From Desulfosalsimonas propionicica (GTDB lineage: Bacteria > Desulfobacterota > Desulfobacteria > Desulfobacterales > Desulfosalsimonadaceae): a DNA stretch of 64,000 bases. The position numbers were made by a program, and so were the translations under genes. Shown in pieces: positions 34,590 through 43,629 of the stretch (its first letter is position 1; each line of letters starts with the position of its first letter). The notes under the pieces are model-generated. The model saw only the letters and a program-made list of their open reading frames with translations, was not told where the DNA came from and did no database searches. The stretch is from positions 124,001 through 188,000 of the forward strand of contig NZ_JACDUS010000003.1 in the NCBI RefSeq assembly GCF_013761005.1. The letters run 5' to 3'.

Positions 34590-35531
34590 TTACGGAACAA
34601 TGCACAATGCGCCGTTTTCCATGTGCCGGATCAGGTAATTGGAAACACTGCCCATGAAAAACCGTTTGTTCATACCCCGCTTGCCAATGACCAGGGTGCC
34701 GTGACCCTGATTTTTGAATTCTTCCAAAATAGCGCCGGCCACATCAAACCGTGCCGGAACAACTTTGAGGTTCATCCGGTTTTCGTTGATTTTCTTTTCT
34801 TTGAGCTTGCCACGGGCAAGTCCCATGAAATTATCAATGCACTGGCGGCCGGCTTTTTCAATCACCCGGGCAAAAGCCTTTTCCTCGCCTGAATCCGCCT
34901 GCTGCTCAAAATCAAGGCCGCAGGTGTCTCTTAACGAGGCCTGCACGTGAAACAGCGTCAGGCCCGCATCCGGATTTTCCCGGAGCATATCCAGAAGATA
35001 ATCCAGGGCCTTGGCCGAATCCACGGAGCCGTCCACGGCCAGCAGAATATTTTTGGATGGGGCTTCACCGCTGATCATCCATACGGGAATGTCCGGGTTG
35101 TGCTCGATAACGTTTTTGGTGGTGCTGCCGATAAACGTGTCCGCAAACCGGGAAACGCCCCTGCGGCCCATGACAATGGCATCAGCCGATGCTATCCGGG
35201 CCTCATCAATGATGTCCTTGGCCCTTCCTTCCCGGCATTTGCGGGTGGATACCGTGATTTTGTCTTCAGCCACGCCCATGCGCATCATTCGCTTTTTCAG
35301 ATCCTCCAGAAGCTCCTTGCCCAGGGCCTCGTTTCTGTTGTTGAATTTTTTGAGTTCCTCCATGGCCGCAGGGTCTTTTTGGGATTCTTCCCGGATGTAT
35401 TCTGATATTTTGGGCTGGACATGGAAAAGCATGTAAGCGGCATCCTGAAATACCGGTGCCATTGCTGCCATGTACTGCATGGCCTGGACAGTGTAGATGG
35501 AATCATCTGCCGGCATTAAAAATTTTTTCAT
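34590..35531 (-). CDS. Tandem universal stress protein
   Basis: A 313-residue protein with two UspA domains (about residues 1-150 and 155-313). The ATP-binding loop is clear in the first (VMGRRGVSRFADTFIGSTT, fitting G-x2-G-x9-G-S) and shortened in the second (VIGKRGMNKRFFMGSVS). It probably binds ATP and supports survival under stress. The start is MKKFLMPADDS with GGGAGAGAACC upstream. It is last in a minus-strand series that begins with UbiA. Confidence 0.88.
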   Translation of the reverse strand: MKKFLMPADDSIYTVQAMQYMAAMAPVFQDAAYMLFHVQPKISEYIREESQKDPAAMEELKKFNNRNEALGKELLEDLKKRMMRMGVAEDKITVSTRKCREGRAKDIIDEARIASADAIVMGRRGVSRFADTFIGSTTKNVIEHNPDIPVWMISGEAPSKNILLAVDGSVDSAKALDYLLDMLRENPDAGLTLFHVQASLRDTCGLDFEQQADSGEEKAFARVIEKAGRQCIDNFMGLARGKLKEKKINENRMNLKVVPARFDVAGAILEEFKNQGHGTLVIGKRGMNKRFFMGSVSNYLIRHMENGALCIVP

Positions 35532-35673
35532 GGTTCTCTCCCGGTTGTGTTGGTGGTCAGTCTAAACAATATGGCCGAATATATTTTAATCATTAATCCG
35601 GACAGCCGAAATTGCAATCCGGTTTATGACCAAAACACATTTGCAGGGGGTTTTTGGGGAGAGCAGGGAAGGG

Positions 35674-36180
35674 TCAGCAGTTTTGCCTGACGTGATTGAC
35701 AAATTCCAGCAGCCAGAACACGTCTGCCGCAGCCCGGTGTCGGCTGTTTTCGCTGCATTCAAAGGTGCAGACAAGATCGTTTACGCTTTGGTTCGCCGAA
35801 GGCGTGCGCGCCATGCGGGCCAGCCAGGTATTTAAGTCCAGTATTTTCACCAGGGAGGGATCATATCCGGAATCGGCCAGCAGGCGGTTTTTCCACCGGA
35901 TGTCAAAATGGGGTTCATCTGAATAAACCGACTGCCCGGCAAGGTCGCTGACCATTTTTTCCGCCACTTTCCGCGGATCATGGCCGTGTTGCCGGAGTTG
36001 TTCCAAGGTGATGCCGTGGAATTCAAAGCTCTTGGGGTTCCAGTCGGTCCAGCCGGCCATGCAGTCCGGGTTTAAGAGGTAGGATTCAATGGCATCGGCA
36101 TCGGGCCGGCATCCCCAGGCCACTTCAATGGGATGGGAGTTTTTGCGCAGGCTGGAGGCTTCAAAGTCGATGATGAACAT
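35674..36180 (-). CDS. DEDD-type 3'-5' exonuclease
   Basis: A 168-residue RNase H-like exonuclease. The DEDDh motifs are visible: IIDFEAS at the N-terminus (Asp and Glu), SDEPHFDIRW in the middle and a C-terminal HRAAADV with the His and Asp. It may trim single-stranded DNA or RNA ends. It starts five bases after the stop of the SafE-like gene, so it is probably co-transcribed with the cbb3 assembly genes, with no evident functional link. Confidence 0.8.
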   Translation of the reverse strand: MFIIDFEASSLRKNSHPIEVAWGCRPDADAIESYLLNPDCMAGWTDWNPKSFEFHGITLEQLRQHGHDPRKVAEKMVSDLAGQSVYSDEPHFDIRWKNRLLADSGYDPSLVKILDLNTWLARMARTPSANQSVNDLVCTFECSENSRHRAAADVFWLLEFVNHVRQNC

Positions 36181-36184
36181 GGGG

Positions 36185-36877
36185 CTAATAGGTCCATCCT
36201 TTCCAGGTGAAATAAATCCCCACCAGAATCATCATCACCCCGCCGAACTTGTAGATGAGATCCCGGTGTTTGAGCCATTTGACATTGGAAACCTGGGAGA
36301 GCAACAGCAGCGCGGGTATGGTGCCGATGCCAAAGCAGGCCATGACGCCGGCCCCGGAGATCATGCCGCCGAACGTGGATTCGGCCTCCATGCCCATCCG
36401 GGCCGCGGCAATCATGGCCGTATACACCGGCCCGCAGGGCAAAAGCCCCAGGACCATGCCCAAAGGCAGAAACAGGACCGCGCGTCTTGCATCCAGAATC
36501 CGTTTAAATCCGGCCCGGGCAAACCCGGCAAGGGGCGGGGCGTTTTGAAAAATCCGGCCCGCCGGCACCCATCCGGTCATGGCCAGGCCCATGACAATGA
36601 TGAGCACGCCCGCAAACACCAGAATCGTTTTCTGAAATCCCCCGATTTCCGACGCAAACCGGGTAAACGAGGCGGTTGCGCCCATAATCGCCCCCAGCAG
36701 CGAATAGGTGATGGTTCTGCCGATGTTGTAATACAGCTGGGGCAAAAACGAGGGCCGGTCCTTTAGCTGAAGGGAGACCGAAATCACGATGGGGCCGCAC
36801 ATCCCGATGCAGTGGCCGAAGCCAACGGTAAATCCCGTGGCCAGAAACACCGCGTATATGGATTCAGTAGACCACAT
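36185..36877 (-). CDS. SafE/DsbD-like membrane protein linked to cbb3 maturation
   Basis: 230 residues from the ATG at 36877, overlapping the FixH-like gene by 14 bp; a TTG at 36886 would add three residues. It has six or seven helices and the motif GFGHCIGMCGP, typical of the TauE/SafE (DsbD_2) subgroup found beside cbb3 oxidase genes, where it is thought to help copper or redox handling. Position right after a FixH-like gene supports this role. Confidence 0.8.
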   Translation of the reverse strand: MWSTESIYAVFLATGFTVGFGHCIGMCGPIVISVSLQLKDRPSFLPQLYYNIGRTITYSLLGAIMGATASFTRFASEIGGFQKTILVFAGVLIIVMGLAMTGWVPAGRIFQNAPPLAGFARAGFKRILDARRAVLFLPLGMVLGLLPCGPVYTAMIAAARMGMEAESTFGGMISGAGVMACFGIGTIPALLLLSQVSNVKWLKHRDLIYKFGGVMMILVGIYFTWKGWTY

Positions 36878-37316
36878 CAAAGACAAATTCGGCTGTGCCG
36901 GTTTCGGGCAGCGTTACCCGGGCAAACCAGGTGGTCTTGCCGCTGGGACAGCGCACGATTACACCTTTGCCGGTCCAGGTGTTTTCCTTCTGCTGCACCA
37001 TCTCCACCCGGTTGGGTCCCATTTTCATGGCCGGCATGCCAAGATCGATGTAAGGCGCCGCTGAAAGCCTGTCTCCGCTGATGGTCACGCGAAACTCAAG
37101 TTCCTCCATGGCCTTTACCGGCTTTGGCGAAATGTCGAGTTCCACGTTGCGGCCGGCAAGCTCGGCGCTGCAGGGTCCCTGGTGAATATTGCACGTGGTT
37201 CGGACTTCCGGGTTTTGGGCGAGAGCCGGGGCGGCTGCAGCTGCGAGTGCAAGAAAAATTGCCGCCCCCAAAGCCACTCTCGCCATCGCCAAACATCGGT
37301 TCGAAGCTGGATCCAT
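36864..37316 (-). CDS. Exported FixH/YtkA-like protein
   Basis: 150 residues with a signal peptide (MARVALGAAIFLALAAAAA, cleaved near ALA-QNPEV) and one beta-sandwich domain. The stretch LGMPAMKMGPNRVEM is a Met-rich strand like the copper-binding face of YtkA/FixH proteins, and two cysteines (TTCNIHQGPC) lie near the N-terminus. FixH works in cbb3 assembly with FixI/CcoI. The ATG follows GGGAGAAAC. Confidence 0.75.
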   Translation of the reverse strand: MDPASNRCLAMARVALGAAIFLALAAAAAPALAQNPEVRTTCNIHQGPCSAELAGRNVELDISPKPVKAMEELEFRVTISGDRLSAAPYIDLGMPAMKMGPNRVEMVQQKENTWTGKGVIVRCPSGKTTWFARVTLPETGTAEFVFDVVY

Positions 37317-37410
37317 GTTTCTCCCCTTTTTTGGGTTATTCCTTTTATATTTTTGCAGTTCAAAGCCTCTGTGTTGCCGACTGCCTTAACCGCTTGATTT
37401 TTCTGTTTTA

Positions 37411-37460
37411 CTTAATCACTTAATCACTTAACACTTAACACTTAAAACTTAAAACTTAAA
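37411..37460. repeat. Degenerate short tandem repeat
   Basis: Units CTTAATCA, CTTAACA and CTTAAAA repeat six or seven times between the FixH-like gene and the end of the UbiA gene. A shorter stretch of the same units occurs in reverse at 49398-49422. Confidence 0.7.
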
Positions 37461-38364
37461 TTATCATGATCAGCACGATCATGAGCATGGAAACCGGAAA
37501 ATAGCTGGCCCGGTTAAAAAGCGCCATAGCGTCTTCGCGGCCAAGGCCCCGGTAAAGCCGGAAGGCCGGCTCAATCAAAAGCCCGCTGCTGATGACAATC
37601 GCTGCCAGGGGTGCGACGGCCCCGGCGCCGGGAAATGAGATCAAAAACAGGATTACGCAGAACACAACCGAGATCACAAGGCATGCAAGGGCCAGGGTTG
37701 CGGATTTCTGGGCCCCCAGGCGCACCGGGATGGTCTGGGCGGCCAGTCTGCGATCCTCGTCCATGTCCATCCAGTCCGCCGGGATGTTCTGCCCGCCGAT
37801 TTCCCAGAAAAACAGGCAGGCAAACACAAGGGCCATAAAAATAAACGATGGTTCCGGATCCACCGCAAACAATGCCGCCGCAGCACCCATGTTTTTGACA
37901 AATCCGCTGACCACCGCCCGCCAGGGACTCACCCGCCACAAAAGGCAGTAGCCCGCCTCCAGCACGGCACCCAGAAGAAAGATGAGCGCGCACACCGGGT
38001 TTAGCAGCCAGGCGCCGATCAGGGCCACCACAGACCACCCTGCGGCCCATATCAGGCCGTCTTTTAACGGCAGCAGCCCCCGGGCCATGGGGTGGCGGAT
38101 CATCAGCGAATCCAGGTAGCCGGCCTCGGATGCGGTGGGCCGGGAATATTTTTCCTTATCGGTTTTGTAGTCCACGATGTCGTTGAAGGCGTAGATGGCC
38201 GTGTATCCGGCAAATGCGGTGAGAAGGCCGATGCCCGCGACAGACGCCGGCGGAAAGCCGCCCAGGTACAGCAGCACGCAGAAACCCGGGGTGGCCATGT
38301 CCAGTATGCCGTGGGGCGTGCGCGAAAGGGCCAGAAACAGTTTGATTCGGTTGATTGCATTCAT
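37456..38364 (-). CDS. UbiA-family prenyltransferase
   Basis: A 302-residue membrane protein with about eight or nine helices. The two Asp-rich motifs of the UbiA family are present: NDIVDYKTDKE and DWMDMDEDRR. It attaches a prenyl chain to an aromatic head group. Likely products are menaquinone, ubiquinone or haem O precursors; ubiG/ubiE at 28-30 kb favour a quinone. The ATG follows AATCAATC without a strong ribosome site. Confidence 0.8.
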   Translation of the reverse strand: MNAINRIKLFLALSRTPHGILDMATPGFCVLLYLGGFPPASVAGIGLLTAFAGYTAIYAFNDIVDYKTDKEKYSRPTASEAGYLDSLMIRHPMARGLLPLKDGLIWAAGWSVVALIGAWLLNPVCALIFLLGAVLEAGYCLLWRVSPWRAVVSGFVKNMGAAAALFAVDPEPSFIFMALVFACLFFWEIGGQNIPADWMDMDEDRRLAAQTIPVRLGAQKSATLALACLVISVVFCVILFLISFPGAGAVAPLAAIVISSGLLIEPAFRLYRGLGREDAMALFNRASYFPVSMLMIVLIMII

Positions 38365-38582
38365 GATTGATAAAATAACCTTTTCAGGGCCGGGTTTCCA
38401 GTTTTTTTCAGTATGGCTGCGGCCAGACAGGCCCGAGTGCCTGCATTGAAATGGTTTGCAGGATTTTTCAAAGCCGTTAGGTTGTACAAAAAGGCGTTGT
38501 GCCTGTTATACAGACCGGCTTTTCCGGGCTGCGGCAGGTTTTTAAGATTCTGGCAGGGAGGCAAAAAAATTTTTTGCGGTGA

Positions 38583-38610
38583 CGTTACTGTGCCGTTACA
38601 TTTACGTTAC
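38583..38610. promoter_or_regulatory. Three 11-bp-phased CGTTAC direct repeats
   Basis: CGTTAC starts at 38583, 38594 and 38605, exactly 11 bp apart. Such tandem sites one helical turn apart are characteristic of OmpR/PhoB-family response regulators; GTTAC recalls OmpR boxes. They lie about 300 bp before the porin start. Confidence 0.55.
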
Positions 38611-38810
38611 AAAAATCATTCTGCCGGGCGTCATAAGCCTTTTTATGCGGACGTCAGGCAGCAGTAACGGGCTGTATCCCTGTTTTGACGGCTGAGACCG
38701 TGTTTGTTGGCATGATTATTGATTCATCAGGTCAGATACAAACGTTGCAACTGCGGCATTAACAATGATCACAACAGCAAATGGATCAGCGCAGGCGGAT
38801 TCATGGTTTC

Positions 38811-38825
38811 TGAAAGGAGGTGATG
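38811..38825 (+). promoter_or_regulatory. Extended anti-16S element in second porin leader (STAB-SD-like)
   Basis: TGAAAGGAGGTGATG is identical in all 15 bases to the element at 24923-24937 and is 79-93 nt before the porin ATG, nearly the same distance. The surrounding sequence is not otherwise similar. Confidence 0.55.
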
Positions 38826-38903
38826 ACAGCAGGCAGGCCGACAAACCGGCCCCTTGGCGGCAGTAAGGTTTTTATGTTTTTTTCATCAAAGGAGGAACAC
38901 AAT

Positions 38904-40601
38904 ATGCGCAAGTCAACATTGTTTTTAAAATTCACCGGTATTTTACTGGCAGCCCTTCTGACAGCAGGGACTGCAGTGGCACAGGAAGACACGCCTGATT
39001 TTGCCAATGATCCCCTGGTCGGGCCGGCCGGCACCGGCACCATTGCCCTGGAGACCCCCGGCAATATCATGATGAGCTTCGGCGCCCGGGCCCGGATCAT
39101 TCCCACCAGTGAGAACGAGTGGGATTTCGGGTTTTCCGATGACTTAAACGGTTTGCAATTGCTTAACGGAGACATTGATAAAAGTTTTTTCAAGGGTCAC
39201 GGCAATGAGTCGGGATGGGTCAATGAAAACTATATCCGCACTGAAACCCAGATTTATTTTAACGCCATGCCCAGAGATCGGAAATGGAGTTTTCATGCGG
39301 CCCTGGAGTTTGACAGGCCCATTGATACGTCAGTGGTTGATGCTCGGGGCGGGTCAGAGACCAGTAGCGGTTTCGGTTTGGAGCGGTTGAGAGGTTCTTA
39401 TGCCATTAATCCCAATCTACGTTTCAATGCCGGCTGGGATGTCTGGGCCATGCCCGATCCGGCCGGTTTGACTTACGGTGATGACGCCCCTGGTTTCTGG
39501 CTGGACGGGGATTACGGCACCTTTGATTTCAGTGTTGCATATTTCAAGCTGTCGGAAAGCAACTGGGGAGCAGACTCTAAAATAGAGTGGACCACTGACA
39601 ATGACAGTGATAACGAGGACCGGGACCTGTATACAGGTTATCTCAATTACAACGTTTCTGAATCAAACAGGCTGACGGGTCTTTACATGTATGACCGGAT
39701 TCGCAATGTGGCCACTGGCAGTCTGCTAGACGTCCTTTCAGAACAAACCGGTGATACGCCCAATACGGATTCGCATTACCTGGGCCTGATCTATGAAGGC
39801 GGTGCAGGGCTGGTCAATTATTTTGTGGAGGGAATTTACCAGTTCGGCCAGGCAGATGACACGGGTCTTGATGGAAGATATGCCTATGGCCATGATGATT
39901 ATGACATCAATGCCTTTGCCTTTGCCGGGGATCTGGAGCTGGATCTGGGCGATTCCGCGGGCTGGGGGCTCAAGCCCCACCTGGGATTTATTTATACCTC
40001 GGGTGATGATGATCCTGAAGACGACAACCTGGAAGGCTACACCGGAGTGATGGCTTTCCAGCGCTGGACCAAGTTTGGCGGCGAAAACACCATTATCGGC
40101 GACGGCAACACCATGATGGGCACGGTGCTTTACGGCTACCTGCCCGGGCTTTACGGAAACGGCACACCTGTTGTGGTCGGCGGGCTGCCAAACACTACGG
40201 GCCTGGGAACCGCACGCGGCGACAATCCGGGTCTGACCATGACCAGCCTGGGCTTCAGCCTGACTCCCAAACGGTATCTGATGTTTAAGAGCAACATCAA
40301 TTCATTTTGGTGGAATGAGGATATCAGCGTGCGTTCTTGGGTGGCTGATCCGGCTCTTGCTGCGGAGGGATTTTTTAAGGAAACCAAAGTGGATTCCGGC
40401 TACGTGGGCACGGAATGGGACAATGAACTGCTTCTGGCCCTGAGTAAGAACACCTTTATCAAGGGACAAGCTGCACTGTTGTTCCCCGGTGAGGTGATGG
40501 ATGATGTGACCGCTGCCCGGTCTGCCACAGCCGCCGGTCCCGGCGAGGAAAGCGATGATGTGGCCTATCGCCTGGGCGCGGAATTTATCTGGCAGTTCTA
40601 A
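38904..40601 (+). CDS. Large outer-membrane porin-like protein
   Basis: 565 residues from the ATG at 38904, which has AAAGGAGG eight bases upstream. The signal peptide MRKSTLFLKFTGILLAALL ends near AVA-QED. The mature protein is a predicted beta-barrel with many aromatic girdle residues, acidic loops and a terminal EFIWQF. The central part (SFHAALEFDRPIDTS, LRFNAGWDVWAMPD) is unlike the first porin. It may be a solute-specific porin; no substrate can be assigned. A perfect terminator follows. Confidence 0.8.
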   Translation: MRKSTLFLKFTGILLAALLTAGTAVAQEDTPDFANDPLVGPAGTGTIALETPGNIMMSFGARARIIPTSENEWDFGFSDDLNGLQLLNGDIDKSFFKGHGNESGWVNENYIRTETQIYFNAMPRDRKWSFHAALEFDRPIDTSVVDARGGSETSSGFGLERLRGSYAINPNLRFNAGWDVWAMPDPAGLTYGDDAPGFWLDGDYGTFDFSVAYFKLSESNWGADSKIEWTTDNDSDNEDRDLYTGYLNYNVSESNRLTGLYMYDRIRNVATGSLLDVLSEQTGDTPNTDSHYLGLIYEGGAGLVNYFVEGIYQFGQADDTGLDGRYAYGHDDYDINAFAFAGDLELDLGDSAGWGLKPHLGFIYTSGDDDPEDDNLEGYTGVMAFQRWTKFGGENTIIGDGNTMMGTVLYGYLPGLYGNGTPVVVGGLPNTTGLGTARGDNPGLTMTSLGFSLTPKRYLMFKSNINSFWWNEDISVRSWVADPALAAEGFFKETKVDSGYVGTEWDNELLLALSKNTFIKGQAALLFPGEVMDDVTAARSATAAGPGEESDDVAYRLGAEFIWQF

Positions 40602-40639
40602 AGCATAGCTGGTATTATTTGCATCAAATATCAATGGTT

Positions 40640-40678
40640 CCGGCAATGGCGGGCAAAATCCGCCATTGCCGGATTTTT
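40640..40678 (+). terminator. Rho-independent terminator after second porin
   Basis: A perfect 13-bp stem, CCGGCAATGGCGG with CCGCCATTGCCGG, encloses a 7-nt loop (GCAAAAT) and is followed by ATTTTT. It lies 39 bp after the porin stop and 33 bp before the next gene. Confidence 0.9.
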
Positions 40679-40710
40679 GGTTCAAACCGGTACTTGTTTC
40701 GGAGGGTGCG

Positions 40711-41742
40711 ATGTTCAAGGAAAAAAGCAGATTCGGTAAACTCATGGTATGCGTGCTCGGCTTGTTGCTGTTATCCGGCTGCGCCGGAGGGGGCGGGCCG
40801 GATATCATGTCTGAGGACAAAAAGGAAGGTGAAGCCTATTCCAATGCAGACGTTCGCAGGATGACCATCGAGCATCCGGGCACCCTGTCCGGCGACTATT
40901 TTCTCAAGCGTTCCTATCCGGAAAAATCGGCCAGGGATGACAAGCCCGGCATCACCTGGGCGCATGCGGATTCCAGGAGCCGGCAGACTCAGGCAGAAGC
41001 CGCATCTGCTGAACCTGCCCCAACACGGCAAAGCGTTTCCACGGGCGTTTACAAGATCGGGCTCATGGCCGGACCCGATGCCAAAGACGATTTCACCCCC
41101 AGGCAGCTGCATCACGCAGCCGCAGGCCTGATCCTGGAGCAGAGCCGGGTGATCGGCCCGGAGCAGATCGCTGATGTGGCTTCGGCCGCAGACTGTTCAA
41201 ACCGCGATATGCTCGAATGCGTGGGTCAGCAGGCGGCCCTTTATCCCGGGGCGCACCTGCTGGTGGCGGTCGATTCCCTTTCCCTGCCCGAAGATTTCCC
41301 CGGCCGGGCGGCCATGGGCCTGCGGGTGATGGATACGGGCCTGGGATATGTTTACCCGCCCATGGAAATGACCCAAACGCTGGAAGTCCGGGATCAGGCC
41401 GAAGAATTCGTGCAGCAGGCCCTTCAGCGCGCATTTGATTTTGCCGAGCAAAAGGCGGATGTCATGCCTGTCCACAGCCGGGTGTTTTCCGTCAAGCAGA
41501 ACCGCATTTACATTAGCACCGGGGCGGCCAGCCGGGTAAAACCGGGTGATGAATTTGCGGTGGTATCCTCGGGCCAGGTGGTGGACACCCCTGCAGGCCT
41601 GCCCGTGGCCTGGGTGCCGGATGCGTCCAAAGCCCGGATCCGGGTGGAAAAAATGGTGCGCGATGATGTGGCGTCCTGTTCTCTGGCTGACGGGCAGGCC
41701 GTGCAGCCCGGTGACTACGTTCTGATGTCCCCGGCCGAATAA
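40711..41742 (+). CDS. Lipoprotein with FlgT_C-like C-terminal domain
   Basis: 343 residues from the ATG at 40711 (site GGAGGGTGCG). A lipoprotein signal ends LLLLSGC. Residues about 110-230 resemble a TolB/CsgG-like periplasmic fold (VYKIGLMAG...LHHAAAGLILE). The last 90 residues (VKQNRIYISTGAASRVKPGDEF) match the FlgT C-terminal pattern, as in the exported protein after the first porin. A role in envelope assembly or porin support is possible, but no direct evidence shows it. Confidence 0.7.
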   Translation: MFKEKSRFGKLMVCVLGLLLLSGCAGGGGPDIMSEDKKEGEAYSNADVRRMTIEHPGTLSGDYFLKRSYPEKSARDDKPGITWAHADSRSRQTQAEAASAEPAPTRQSVSTGVYKIGLMAGPDAKDDFTPRQLHHAAAGLILEQSRVIGPEQIADVASAADCSNRDMLECVGQQAALYPGAHLLVAVDSLSLPEDFPGRAAMGLRVMDTGLGYVYPPMEMTQTLEVRDQAEEFVQQALQRAFDFAEQKADVMPVHSRVFSVKQNRIYISTGAASRVKPGDEFAVVSSGQVVDTPAGLPVAWVPDASKARIRVEKMVRDDVASCSLADGQAVQPGDYVLMSPAE

Positions 41743-41767
41743 GGCCTTTGTAAAACCTTCAAACGTT

Positions 41768-41919
41768 GATGGCCCCGTAAAAAGTCTGATTTCAGATGGT
41801 GCCGTAAACAGTTCAAGATCAAGGCTTGCGCGATTTTGAAGAATACAGCGTAGTTAGCTGTACGTGAAATTTTGAAAAATCGCGCGTAACGCAGATATTG
41901 CACTTTTTACGGCGCCATC
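41768..41919 (-). repeat. Family-B inverted-repeat element, copy B1
   Basis: 152 bp with ends GATGGCCCCGTAAAAAGT and ACTTTTTACGGCGCCATC and a long inner hairpin (GCGCGATTTT with AAAATCGCGC). It is flanked by the 10-bp direct repeat CAAACGTTGA (41760-41769 and 41919-41928), which looks like a target-site duplication. No protein is encoded. Confidence 0.85.
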
Positions 41920-41944
41920 AAACGTTGAAAACCGGAAAAACCAA

Positions 41945-41973
41945 TTGACAGGGAATTTGTTTTCCGATAAGTG
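41945..41973 (+). promoter_or_regulatory. Possible promoter of acyl-CoA ligase gene
   Basis: TTGACA at 41945 is followed after 17 bp by TAAGTG. The -35 hexamer is perfect, but the -10 is weak. Confidence 0.35.
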
Positions 41974-42038
41974 AACAGTGATCAATAAAATGAGTTTGGT
42001 TTGATTTCGCAAATCCGGTAAAAACAAGGAGGGGGTGT

Positions 42039-43556
42039 ATGCAGAAAGTGAACATCGGTGCTTTTCTGACCAAAAGAGCCAGTCTTTCCCCGAACAAAGA
42101 AGGCTTGGTTCTCGGCGATGTCCGTCTGACCTGGGATGCGTTAAACAAACGGAGCAATCAGCTCGCTGCGGCCATGGCCGGCCTGGGCGTGGGGGCAGGC
42201 GACCGGGTGGCCCTGCTGGCCTTAAACGAGGTGGAATTTTTTGACATGTATTTCGGCCTGGGCAAGACCGGGGCCGTTTTGGTGCCCATCAACCACCGGC
42301 TGGCCGGCCCGGAAATCGAATACATCGTGGATGACTGCCAGGCAAAAGTGCTGGTGTTTGGCGCGGAATTCGCCCCTGTGATCGATTCCATCCGGGAACG
42401 CATTTCCTGCGCCCATATTGTGGCCCTATCCGATGATGCGCCGGCTTATGCCCAATCTTATAAAGCCCTGACCGCCGGGGCTTCGGATGCGGAGCCAGAA
42501 ATCAACGCAGGCGGGGACGACACCCTGACGATTCTGTATACCTCCGGCACCACCGGCCGGCCCAAGGGCGCGGAGCTGACCCATGACGGGTATTTCGGAA
42601 CCTCCGTGACCCTGCGGGCTACATTCGGCGACATCGGCCAGGTGCTTTTGATGCCCCTGCCGCTGTTTCACATCGGCGGGCTTGCCCCGGTGCCCATGTG
42701 CGTGCATTTTGGCATGAAAATGGTGATTCAGCGGGCATTTGATCCAAAGAATTTCCTGGAGCTCATGGGCCGGGAAAAGGTCACCTGGTTCGGCTCTGTG
42801 CCCCAGATCCTCATGTTTCTGCGCCAGGTGCCCGACTTTGAAAAATATGGCTGGGACACGGTGAAAATGGCCCTGGTTTATGCCGCGCCAGTGCCCGTGC
42901 CCCTGATAAAGGAATATGCGGCCGCAGGCATCGAGGTGCGCCAGCTCTACGGCATGACCGAGTGCACCGGGCCGGCCACGGTGATCGACAGTGAAAACGC
43001 CATTGAAAAAGCCGGTTCCTGCGGGCTGCCCTTTTTCCACAACCAGATCCGGGTGGTGGATATGGACGGCCACGACGTTGGCGCAGACGAACTGGGAGAG
43101 GTGCTCATCGGCGGCACCAACCTCATGAAGGGCTACTGGAACAAGCCTGAAGCCTCGGCCGAAACCATCAAGGACGGATGGCTGTATTCCGGGGACATGG
43201 CCAAGATGGACAAAGACGGGTTTCTCTATATCATGGACCGCAAAAAGGACATGATCATCTCCGGCGGGGAAAACATCTACCCGGCCGAGATCGAGGACCT
43301 GCTCATGGGCCATCCCAAGATCGCGGATGTGGGTGTGATCGGCTCTCCGGATGAAAAATGGGGCGAATCCATCAAGGCCATTGTGGTGGCCCGCCAGGGC
43401 GAATCCATAGACGAGGCCGAAGTGATCCAGTGGTGCCAGGGTCGGATTGCAAAATTCAAGATCCCCAAAAAGGTCGTTATCACAGAGGAAATCCCCCGCA
43501 CCCCCACAGGCAAGATTTTAAAGCGGGTCCTGCGGGATCAGTTCAACGCCGCCTGA
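42039..43556 (+). CDS. Acyl-CoA synthetase (AMP-forming)
   Basis: A 505-residue ANL-superfamily ligase that activates a carboxylic acid with ATP and CoA. Core motifs are LYTSGTTGRPKGAELTH (phosphate loop), QLYGMTECTGP, GWLYSGDMAKMDKDGF, DRKKDMIISGGENIYP and the C-terminal lysine in PTGKILKRVLR. The ATG follows AAGGAGGGGGTGT. Fatty or aromatic acids are both possible. It sits near other acyl-CoA genes (FadB-like fusion, isomerase, decarboxylase) but is transcribed alone or with the PHP gene. Confidence 0.92.
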   Translation: MQKVNIGAFLTKRASLSPNKEGLVLGDVRLTWDALNKRSNQLAAAMAGLGVGAGDRVALLALNEVEFFDMYFGLGKTGAVLVPINHRLAGPEIEYIVDDCQAKVLVFGAEFAPVIDSIRERISCAHIVALSDDAPAYAQSYKALTAGASDAEPEINAGGDDTLTILYTSGTTGRPKGAELTHDGYFGTSVTLRATFGDIGQVLLMPLPLFHIGGLAPVPMCVHFGMKMVIQRAFDPKNFLELMGREKVTWFGSVPQILMFLRQVPDFEKYGWDTVKMALVYAAPVPVPLIKEYAAAGIEVRQLYGMTECTGPATVIDSENAIEKAGSCGLPFFHNQIRVVDMDGHDVGADELGEVLIGGTNLMKGYWNKPEASAETIKDGWLYSGDMAKMDKDGFLYIMDRKKDMIISGGENIYPAEIEDLLMGHPKIADVGVIGSPDEKWGESIKAIVVARQGESIDEAEVIQWCQGRIAKFKIPKKVVITEEIPRTPTGKILKRVLRDQFNAA

Positions 43557-43629
43557 CAGGAAGCGATTTCTTCTTGAGTTTGTTGGCCGGGTTGGTCATA
43601 AAAGAATCCGGAGGTGGAACGGAAGAAAT

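Larger units (their letters stand above)
38365..38903. other. Long regulatory region before second porin
   Basis: The 539-bp gap has no gene. It contains three helix-phased CGTTAC repeats (38583-38610) and the Shine-Dalgarno-like element (38811-38825). A frame in phase with the porin opens at 38823, but the signal peptide argues for the later start. Confidence 0.6.

Noticed and set aside
38709-38724. Sigma-54 promoter TTGGCATGATTATTGA
   Set aside because: The -24 GG is present, but the -12 GC is GA, so the match is too weak to report.
38823-38903. N-terminal extension of the second porin from 38823
   Set aside because: The 27 extra codons would bury the signal peptide; a good AAAGGAGG site directly precedes the ATG at 38904.
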